A stretch of 64,000 nucleotides of DNA from positions 381,501 to 445,500 of the forward strand of contig OZ038388.1 in assembly GCA_964036045.1 (NCBI GenBank). Direction: 5' to 3'. The position numbers and the translations under genes are program-made. A model generated the notes under the pieces. That model did no database searches and was not told where the DNA came from. It was given only the letters and a program-made list of their open reading frames with translations. Source of the DNA: Eutreptiella sp. 'Long Island Sound 2002' (Eukaryota > Euglenozoa > Euglenophyceae > Eutreptiales > Eutreptiaceae). Shown here one piece after another: positions 54,643 through 64,000 of the stretch (the first letter of the stretch is position 1; each line of letters begins with the position of its first letter).

Positions 54643-54821
54643 GTACGAGAACATACGGAATCGTTTCCTACGACTCCTACACGATCGGCAGCAGCACGCC
54701 GTCCCTTGAATGCGGTTGTCCCTCTGACAGCACTTCAGGGCCAACGTGTGTGTGCACGTTCGCTCTGCAAACATCAGTATTGACGTTGACGGTGACCTGC
54801 AGCGCTGACGACGATTCCCAG
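54643..54821 (+). CDS. Exon 9 of giant glycoprotein gene (proposed)
   Basis: This exon of 179 bases is entered in phase 1 and left in phase 0 at CAG|gtatct. It encodes RTYGIVSYDSYTIGSSTPSL, a Cys-rich ECGCPSDSTSGPTCVCTF segment and SVLTLTVTCSADDDSQ. Five Cys in about 30 residues suggest disulphides, as expected for a secreted domain. The frame would stay open into the GA/GT microsatellite after the donor, but splicing at the consensus site is more plausible. No stop or later exon is seen before the window ends, so the 3' part of the gene is missing. Confidence 0.65.
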
Positions 54822-54867
54822 GTATCTCTCCAAATCATTCCCCCTTCCCCCCATTGCAGGTGCCAGA

Positions 54868-54916
54868 GAGAGAGAGAGAGAGAGAGAGAGTGTGTGTGTG
54901 TGTGTGTGTGTGTGTT
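54868..54916 (+). repeat. (AG)n(TG)n microsatellite
   Basis: A GAGAGA tract of about 24 bases is followed by a GTGTGT tract of about 26. It begins about 46 bases after the exon 9 donor. Confidence 0.9.
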
Positions 54917-54970
54917 CAAGTAAGAAAACATCACAAGACAAATTATCAGCAGGAAATCAGGGTTCCAAAT

Positions 54971-56320
54971 CACGTCGAAGAGGGTTGTTAGATCGAGCGC
55001 CATAATCCCTCCCTTTGGGAGGGTGATTGCGTAGCATACCCCAATGTATGAAATTGGAGGTTTACCCCCTTGTAAAATCATCATTTTGGGAGACTAAATG
55101 AGCCCCCAATGAATTTTCCCATTTTGAGACCTCAGCCCCCCAGTGGCCGAGTACCAGTTATCGTCGGGGGTTGGGGGGGGGGGTATTAATCCTGTCAGAA
55201 GGTTTTCGAGAAAATTGAAATTTTGCGCAAATTTGCAAATGCCACTCCACAGCCTAAAAACTGTACAAGCGGTCAAAGACCCCACCGCCCAAGCAAACCC
55301 CCCACAGTTGGGGGCCTGCTCTGGGATTTCGGCTCAAAATCGAAACATTACAAAAATAATGACGTTGGGGTCAAAAAGTGTGGGGTTCGATTTTTTATCC
55401 TTTGGGTCACCATTTTGTGACAATATGGGTACTCTAACACCCATGAGGACTCACATAGCGGTTGCTAGGCCCATGTAGCCAGGACCATGGGTCCCCCAAA
55501 AGCCCCGTTGGCCTATAGGCTGTTCGTTGGCGCTTGAAAATTTTCGAAATTTTGATTTTTTCGGAAAATCTCCTGATGGCTTTGGGAAGGGTTTGGGTCA
55601 CCATTTGGTGCATTTGGTGCCAGTAGGGGTGCTCGAGCACCCATAAGGACTCAGGTTGCAGCTGCTAGGCAGGGCTATCGGCCCCCCAAAAGCTCAAAAA
55701 TTGCTGTTTGTATGTATGCTGTGGCCGGAGAAATTTTTCGAAAGTTTTTGTTTGCGGACAATTTTTTTTTTCAGCTGTGGGATGGTGGCCGTGGCAAATC
55801 ATACCATGCCATCCCATGTTTTACATATGATATTTGATCATTAAGGGTGGTCGCAATAATAAAGCAAAACGGTTTTTAAAAATTGATGATTGAGCTGTGA
55901 AGGCTGAAAGCTGCAAAAGCAGGTTGTGCACCAGTCAATTGGAATCCCCCCCCCCCCCCGGCCCGCACCCCATGGCCAAATGGGGACACGCAAAGAGGGT
56001 ATATAACATGCTTTACACGGATATTTGATCATTTGGGTGGAATCAGTTTGAGAAATTTTGATTTTTGAGCTGTTGAGGCTGCAAACTGCATCAGCGGGGT
56101 TTGCCACTAAGCTGCGCTGCAAGCAGCAATTTCGGGGGTTTCGGGGGGCCCTGGCTACATGGGCCAGCCAGCTACTACGTGGGTCCCCGTGGGTGCTAGA
56201 CTTCCCTTTCTGATGCTGGATTGTGAACCGTGCCTGTTTGGTAGTGCTGTGCACCGTTAGGGACACTGCAGGGGCAGTGTTCGGTCTTTCTTTGGGGTGC
56301 CTTGGCAAAGGCAATAGAAT
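54971..56320 (+). mobile_element. Helentron/HINE-like element, copy 3
   Basis: The left end CACGTCGAAGAGGGTTGTTA is aligned with copy 2 for about 180 bases (shared GCGTAGCATACCCCAA and CCCTTGTAAAATCAT). The right end has CTTTCTTTGGGGTG (56285-56298), a TTGGC-AA-AGGCAA hairpin and CAATAGAAT before TTTGG. The interior carries the modules of copy 1: the GTAGTGGCCGCTAGGCCCAT-type unit around 55400-55700, and units of the 187-base type in reverse near 55800-56110. More diverged ends suggest an older insertion than copy 2. Confidence 0.55.
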
Positions 56321-56396
56321 TTTGGTTGTATTAGTACCTCACATCGCATTGTTCCTGGTATTCATTTGGCTTGGCATGTTCATTTGTTATGGGGCG

Positions 56397-59300
56397 TGCA
56401 TGCGGTGCATGCGGTGCATGGTGGTGCATGCGGTGCATGGCGGTGCATGCGGTGCATGGTGGTGCATGCGGTGCATGGTGGTGCATGCAGTGCATGGTGG
56501 TGCATGCGATGCATGGTGGTGCATGCGGTGCATGGTGGTGCATGCGGTGCATGTGGTGCATGCGGTGCATGTGCTGCATGCGGTGCATGCGGTGCATGGT
56601 GGTGCATGCGGTGCATGGTGGTGCATGCGGTGCATATCGTCCATGCAGTCCATGCGCTGCGTGCGGTGCATGTGGTGCGTGTGGTGCATGTGGTGCATGC
56701 GGTGCATGTGGTGCATGTGGTGCATGTGGTGCATGCGGTGCATGTGGTGCATGCGGTGCATGTGGTGCATGCGGTGCATGTGGTGCATGCGGTGCATGTG
56801 GTGCATGCATTAAGTGCATGTGGTGCTTGCGGTGCATGTGGTGCACGCGGTGCATGTGGTGCATGTGGTGCGTGTGGTGCGTGTGGTGCGTGCGGTGCAT
56901 GTGGTGCATGTGGTGCATGTGGTGCATGTGGTGCATGTGGTGCCTGCGGTGCATGTGGTGCATGTGGTGCATGTGGTGCGTGTGGTGCATGCGCTGCATG
57001 CGCTGCATGTGGTGCATGCATTAAGTGCATGTGGTGCATGTGGTGCATGTGGTGCATGCGGTGCATGGTGGTGCATGCGGTGCATGGTGGTGCATGCGGT
57101 GCATGTGGTGCATGCGGTGCATGTGCTGCATGCGGTGCATGCGGTGCATGGTGGTGCATGCGGTGCATGGCGGTGCATGCGGTGCATATGGTGCATGCAG
57201 TCCATGCACTGCGTGCGGTGCATGTGGTGCGTGTGGTGCATGTGGTGCATGCGGCGGATGTGGTGCATGCGGTGCATGTGGTGCATGTGGTGCATGTGGT
57301 GCATGCGGTGCATGCGGTCCATGTGGTGCATGTGGTGCATGCGGTGCATGTGGTGCATGCGGTGCATGTGGTGCATGTGGTGCATGTGGTGCCTGCGGTG
57401 CATGCGGTGCATGTGGTGCATGTGGTGCATGCATTAAGTGCATGTGGTGCATGTGGTGCATGTGGTGCATGCATTCAGTGCATGTGGTGCATGCGGTGCA
57501 TGGGGTGCATGTGGTGCATGCGGTGCATGTGGTGCGTGTGGTGCATGTGGTGCATGTGGTGCATGTGGTGCATGCGGTGCATGTGGTGCATGCGGTGCAT
57601 GTGGTGCATGCGGTGCATGTGGTGCATGCAGTGCATGTGGTGCATGCGGTGCATGTGCTGCATGTGGTGCATGTGGTGCATGCGGTGCATGCGGTGCATG
57701 TGGTGCATGAGGTGCATGTGGTGCATGTGGTGCATGTGGTGCGTGTGGTGCATGCGCTGCATGCGCTGCATGCGGTGCATGTGGTGCATGTGGTGCATGT
57801 GGTGCATGTGGTGCATGCGGTGCATGCGGTGCATGTGGTGCATGTGGTGCATGTGGTGCATGTGGTGCGTGTGGTGCATGCGGTGCATGTGGTGCATGTG
57901 GTGCGTGTGGTGCGTGCGGTGCGTGTGGTGCGTGTGGTGCGTGCGGTGCATGCGGTGCGTGTGGTGTATGTGGTGCATGCGGTACATGCGGTGCATCTGG
58001 TGCATCTGGTGCGTGTGGTGCATGTGGCGCATGCAGTCCATGCGCTGCGTGCGGTGCATGTGGTGCGTGTGGTGCATGTGGTGCATGTGGTGCATGTGGT
58101 GCGTGCGGTGCATGTGGTGCATGCGGTGCATGTGGTGCATGCGGTGCATGTGGTGCATGCAGTGCATGTGGTGCATGCGGTGCATGTGCTGCATGTGGTG
58201 CATGTGGTGCATGCGGTGCATGTGGTGCATGCGGTGCATGTGGTGCATGTGGTGCATGTGGTGCGTGTGGTGCATGTGGTGCGTGTGGTGCATGCGCTGC
58301 ATGCGCTGCATGCGGTGCATGTGGTGCATGTGGTGCATGTGGTGCATGCGGTGCATGCGGTGCATGTGGTGCATGTGGTGCATGTGGTGCATGTGGTGTG
58401 TGTGGTGCATGCGCCGCATGCGCTGCATGCGGTGCATGCATTAAGTGCATTTGGTGCATGTGGTGCATGTGGTGCATGCATTAAGTGCATGTGGTGCATG
58501 CGGTGCATGCGGCGCATGTGGTGCATGGGGTGCATGTGGCGCATGCGCTGCATGTGGTGCATGCGGAGCATGTGGTGCATGCGGAGCATGTGGTGCATGC
58601 GGTGCATGTGGTGCATGCGGTGCATGTGGTGCATTTCGGTGCATGCGGTGCATGTGGTGCATGTGGTGCATGCGGTGCATGTGGTGCATGTGGTGAATGC
58701 GGTGCATATGGTGCATGTGGTGAATGCGGTGCATGTGGTGCATGCGGTGCGTGTGGTGCATGCGGTGCATGTGCCGCATGCGGTGCATGCGGTGCATGGT
58801 GGTGCATGCGGTGCATGGTGGTGCATGCGGTGCATGGTGGTGCATGCGGTGCATATTGTCCATGCAGTCCATGCGCTGCGTGCGGTGCATGTGGTGCGTG
58901 TGGTGCATGTGGTGCATGCGGTGGATGTGGTGCATGCGGTGCATGTGCTGCATGCGGTGCATGTCGTGCATGCGGTGTATGTGGTGCATGTGGTGCATGT
59001 GGTGCATGCGCCGCATGCGGTGCATGTGGTGCATGCGGTGCATGCGGTGCATGTGGTGTTTGTGGTGCATGTGGTGCGTGCGGTGCATGTGGTGCATGTG
59101 GTGCATGCGGTGCATGCGGTGCATGAGGTGCATGTGGTGCATGTGGTGCATGCATTAAGTGCATGTGGTGCATGTAGTGCATGCATTAAGTGCATGTGGT
59201 GCTTGCGGTGCATGTGGTGCACGCGGTGGATGTGGTGCATGTGGTGCATGTGGTGCATGTGGTGCATGTGGTGCATGCGGTGCATGTGGTGCATGTGGTG

Positions 59301-62300
59301 CATGTGGTGCGTGTGGTGCATGCGGTGCATGCGGTGCATGTGGTGCATGTGGTGCATGTGGTGCGTGTGGTGCGTGTGGTGCGTGTGCTGCGTGTGCTGC
59401 ATGTGGTGCATGCGGTGCGCGTGGTGCATGTGGTGCATGCGGTACATGCGGTGCTTCTGGTGCATCTGGTGCGTGTGGTGCATGTGGCGCATGCAGTCCA
59501 TGCGCTGCGTGCGGTGCATGTGGTGCATGCGGTGGATGTGGTGCATGCGGTGCATGTGCTGCATGCGGTGCATGTCGTGAATGCGGTGTATTTGGTGCAT
59601 GTGGTGCATGTGGTGCATGCGCCGCATGCGGTGCATGTGGTGCATGCGGTGCATGCGGTGCATGTGGTGTTTGTGGTGCATGTGGTGCGTGCGGTGCATG
59701 TGGTGCATGTGGTGCATGCGGTGCATGCGGTGCATGCGGTGCATGTGGTGCATGTGGTGCATGCATTAAGTGCATGTGGTGCATGTAGTGCATGCATTAA
59801 GTGCATGTGGTGCTTGCGGTGCATGTGGTGCACGCGGTGGATGTCGTGCATGTGGTGCATGTGGTGCATGTGGTGCATGTGGTGCATGCGGTGCATGTGG
59901 TGCATGTGGTGCATGTGGTGCGTGTGGTGCATGCGGTGCATGCGGTGCATGTGGTGCATGTGGTGCATGTGGTGCGTGTGGTGCGTGTGGTGCGTGTGCT
60001 GCGTGTGCTGCATGTGGTGCATGCGGTGCGTGTGGTGCATGTGGTGCATGCGGTACATGCGGTGCATCTGGTGCATCTGGTGCGTGTGGTGCATGTGGCG
60101 CATGCAGTCCATGCGCTGCGTGCGGTGCATGTGGTGCGTGTGGTGCATGTGGTGCATGTGGTGCATGTGGTGCATGCGGTGCATGTGGTGCATGCGGTGC
60201 ATGTGGTGCATGCGGTGCATGTGGTGCATGTGGTGCATGTGGTGCATGCAGTGCATGTGGTGCATGCGGTGCATGTGCTGCATGTGGTGCATGTGGTGCA
60301 TGCGGTGCATGCGGTGCATGTGGTGCATGCGGTGCATGTGGTGCATGTGGTGCATGTGGTGTGTGTGGTGCATGCGCTGCATGCGCCGCATGCGGTGCAT
60401 GTGGTGCATGTGGTGCATGTGGTGCATGTGGTGCATGCGGTGCATGCGGTGCATGTGCTGCATGTGGTGCATGTGGTGCATGTGGTGCGTGTGGTGCATG
60501 CGCCGCATGCGCTGCATGCGGTGCATGCATTAAGTGCATGTGGTGCATGTGGTGCATGTGGTGCATGTGGTGCATGCATTAAGTGCATGTGGTGCATGCG
60601 GTGCATGCGGCGCATGTGTTGCATGGGGTGCATGTGGCGCATGCGCTGCATGTGGTGCATGCGGAGCATGTGGTGCATGCGGAGCATGTGGTGCATGCGG
60701 TGCATGTGGTGCATGCGGTGCATGTGGTGCATTTCGGTGCATGCGGTGCATGTGGTGCATGGGGTGCATGTGGTGCATGTGGTGCATGCGGTGCATGCGC
60801 TGCATGGGGTGCATGTGGTGCATGTGGTGCATGCGGTGCATATGGTGCATGTGGTGAATGCGGTGCATGTGGTGCATGCGGTGCGTGTGGTGCGTGCGGT
60901 GCATGTGCCGCATGCGGTGCATGCGGTGCCTGGTGGTGCATGCGGTGCATGGTGGTGCATGCGGTGCATGGTGGTGCATGCGGTGCATATTGTCCATGGA
61001 GTCCATGCGCTGCGTGCGGTGCATGTGGTGCGTGTGGTGCATGTGGTGCATGCGGCGGATGTGGTGCATGCGGTGCATGTGCTTCATGCGGTGCATGTCG
61101 TGCATGCGGTGTATGTGGTGCATGTGGTGCATGTGGTGCATGCGCCGCATGCGGTGCATGTGGTGCATGCGGTGCATGCGGTGCATGTGGTGTTTGTGGT
61201 GCATGTGGTGCGTGCGGTGCATGTGGTGCATGTGGTGCATGCGGTGCATGCGGTGCATGAGGTGCATGTGGTGCATGTGGTGCATGCATTAAGTGCATGT
61301 GGTGCATGTAGTGCATGCATTAAGTGCATGTGGTGCTTGCGGTGCATGTGGTGCACGCGGTGCATGTGGTGCATGCGGTGCATGTGGTGCATGTGGTGCG
61401 TGTGGTGCATGCGCCGCATGCGCTGCATGCGGTGCATGTGGTGCATGTGGTGCATGTGGTGCATGTGGTGCATGTGGTGCATGCGGTGCATGCGGTGCAT
61501 GTGGTGCATGTGGTGCATGTGGTGCGTGTGGTGCATGCGGTGCATGTGGTGCATGTGGTGCATGTGGTGCATGTGGTGCGTGTGGTGCGTGCGGTGCGTG
61601 TGGTGCGTGTGGTGCGTGCGGTGCATGCGGTGCGTGTGGTGCATGTGGTGCATGCGGTACATGCGGTGCATCTGGTGCATCTGGTGCGTGTGGTGCATGT
61701 GGCGCATGCAGTCCATGCGCTGCGTGCGGTGCATGTGGTGCGTGTGGTGCATGTGGTGCATGTGGTGCATGTGGTGCATGCGGTGCATGTGGTGCATGCG
61801 GTGCATGTGGTGCATGCGGTGCATGTGGTGCATGTGGTGCATGCGGTGCATGTGCTGCATGTGGTGCATGTGGTGCATGCGGTGCATGCGGTGCATGTGG
61901 TGCATGCGGTGCATGTGGTGCATGTGGTGCATGTGGTGCGTGTGGTGCATGCGCTGCATGTGGTGCATGTGGTGCATGTGGTGCATGTGGTGCATGCGGT
62001 GCATGTGGTGCATGTGGTGCATGTGGTGCATGTGGTGCATGTGGTGCATGCGGTGCATGCGGTGCATGAGGTGCATGTGGTGCATGTGGTGCATGCATTA
62101 AGTGCATGTGGTGCATGTAGTTCATGCATTAAGTGCATGTGGTGCATGCAGTGCATGTGGTGCACGCGGTGCATGTGGTGCATGCGGTGCATGTGGTGCA
62201 TGTGGCGCGTGTGGTGCATGCGCCGCATGCGCTGCATGCGGTGCATGTGGTGCATGTGGTGCATGTGGTGCATGTGGTGCATGTGGTGCATGCGGTGCAT

Positions 62301-64000
62301 GCGGTGCATGTGGTGCATGTGGTGCATGTGGTGCGTGTGGTGCATGCGGTGCATGTGGTGCATGTGGTGCGTGTGGTGCGTGCGGTGCGTGTGGTGCGTG
62401 TGGTGCGTGTGGTGCGTGCGGTGCATGCGGTGCGTGTGGTGCATGTGGTGCATGTGGTGCATGTGGTGCATGTGGTGCATGCGGTGCATGTGGTGCATGT
62501 GGTGCATGCGGTGCATGTGGTGCATGCAGTGCATGTGGTGCATGCGGTGCATGTGCTGCATGTGGTGCATGTGGTGCATGCGGTGCATGCGGTGCATGTG
62601 GTGCATGCGGTGCATGTGGTGCGTGTGGTGCATGTGGTGCGTGTGGTGCATGCGCTGCATGCGCTGCATGCGGTGCATGTGGTGCATGTGGTGCATGTGG
62701 TGCATGTGGTGCATGCGGTGCATGCGGCGCATGCGCTGCATGTGGTGCATGCGGAGCATGTGGTGCATGCGGAGCATGTGGTGCATGCGGTGCATGTGGT
62801 GCATGCGGTGCATGTGGTGCATTTCCGTGCATGCGGTGCATGTGGTGCATGCGGTGCATGTGGTGCATGTGGCGCATGCGGTGCATGCGCTGCATGGGGT
62901 GCATGTGGTGCATGTGGTGCATGCGGTGCATATGGTGCATGTGGTGAATGCGGTGCATGTGGTGCATGCGGTGCGTGTGGTGCATGCGGTGCATGTGCCG
63001 CATGCGGTGCATGCGGTGCATGGTGGTGCACGCGGTGCATGGTGGTGCATGCGGTGCATGGTGGTGCATGCGGTGCATATTGTCCATGCAGTCCATGCGC
63101 TGCGTGCGGTGCATGTGGTGCGTGTGGTGCATGTGGTGCATGCGGTGGATGTGGTGCATGCGGTGCATGTGCTGCATGCGGTGCATGTCGTGCATGCGGT
63201 GTATGTGGTGCATGTGGTGCATGTGGTCCATGTGGTGCATGCGGTCCATGCGGTGCATGTGGTGCATGCGGTGCATACGCTGCATGCGCCGCATGTGGTG
63301 CATGCGGTGCATGTCGTGCATGCGGTCCATGTCGTGCATGCGGTGTATGTCGTGCATGTCGTGCATGCGGTGCATGTGGTGCATGTGGTGCATGTGGTGC
63401 GTGTGGTGCATGCGCTGCAGGCGGTGCATGCGCGGCATGCGGTGCATGCGCGCATGCGCTGCATGCGGTGCATGTGGTGCATGCGGTGCATGTGGTGCAT
63501 GCGGTGCATGCGCGCATGCGCTGCATGCGGTGCATGTGGTGCATGTGGTGCATGTCGTGCATGCGGTGCATGTCGTGCATGCGGTGTATGTCGTGCATGC
63601 GGTGCATGTGGTGCGTGCGGTGCATGCGGTGCATGTGGTGCAGGTGGTGCATGCGCCGCACGTGGCGCATGTAGCGCATGCGGCGCATGCGGTGCATGCG
63701 GTACATGTGGTGCATGTGGTGCATGCGGTGGGTGTGGTGCGTGTGGTGTGTGTGCTGCGTGTGGTGCGTGTTTTGCATGTGGTGCGCATGGTGCGTGTGT
63801 TGCATGTGGTGCATGTGGTGCGTGTGGTGCATGCGGTGCATGTGGTGCATGCGGTGCATGCGGTCAATGTGGTGCATGCGGTGCATGTGGTGCATGTGGT
63901 GCATGTGGTGCATGCGGTGCATGTGGTGCATGCGGTGCATGCGGTGCGTGTGGTGCGTGTGGTGTGTGTGCTGCGTGTGGTGCGTGTGTTGCATGTGGTG
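56397..64000 (+). repeat. GTGCATGYG satellite, continues past window
   Basis: About 7.6 kb of 9-base units, GTGCATGTG and GTGCATGCG, with scattered variants (GCGTG, CTGCATG, GGAGCATG). Higher-order blocks are marked by GCATTAAGTGCATG, which occurs at about 56808, 57019, 57430, 58437, 58477, 59152, 59185, 59762, 59795, 60527, 60575, 61287, 61318, 62096 and 62127; the spacing of 610 bases between 59152/59185 and 59762/59795 shows a segmental duplication. All frames on both strands stay open because 9 is a multiple of three ([27 protein letters not shown]). None has a signal or domain, so no gene is called. Confidence 0.92.

Noticed and set aside
56366-64000. Many long frames such as poly MHHMHR, GACGAC and VVHAVH
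   Set aside because: These are frames of a 9-base satellite open in all six phases; no unique sequence is attached.

Overview
This looks like nuclear DNA from a repeat-rich eukaryote, most likely an alga or related protist. Coding pieces are short exons with GT-AG borders. Interstitial TTAGGG-type repeats, a tyrosine-recombinase (YR) retrotransposon and many mini- and microsatellites are present, and there are no bacterial operons, rRNA or clear tRNA genes. A green-alga-like source would fit the YR retroelement and an apparent CHG-type mutation pattern, but the species cannot be named from this sequence.

The main result is a proposed single split gene on the + strand from 1568 to at least 54821. 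Exon 1 (1568-11047) encodes a signal peptide followed by about 3,100 residues of Thr/Pro/Ser repeats. Eight short exons (15003, 28708, 30854, 36370, 38827, 52417, 53044 and 54643) add about 343 residues of beta-strand-like, Cys-containing sequence with eight N-glycosylation sequons. All eight junctions keep phase, although some splice sites were chosen among alternatives. The likely product is a very large secreted or wall/surface glycoprotein. No stop codon is visible, so the gene probably continues past the window.

Almost everything else is intron filling. Intron 1 holds a Helentron/HINE-like element (11328-12976). Intron 2 holds two decayed retroelements, lying tail to tail around an inverted repeat (15442-24030), a foldback-like element that interrupts one of them (22150-23735), and a G-tract higher-order array (24052-28330). 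Intron 4 holds a 27-bp minisatellite (32443-35005). Intron 6 holds tandem units bounded by telomere-like hairpins (39520-52005), into which a second HINE (42424-43052) and a nearly complete 6.3-kb YR retrotransposon (45399-51705) have inserted. Downstream of exon 9 are a third HINE copy (54971-56320) and a 7.6-kb GTGCATGYG satellite that runs off the end.

The YR retrotransposon has four reading frames: Gag-like; tyrosine recombinase in the same frame after a single UGA; reverse transcriptase/RNase H split by a G15 run; and a small basic protein of unknown role. It puts the recombinase before the reverse transcriptase, whereas canonical DIRS and Ngaro elements have it last.
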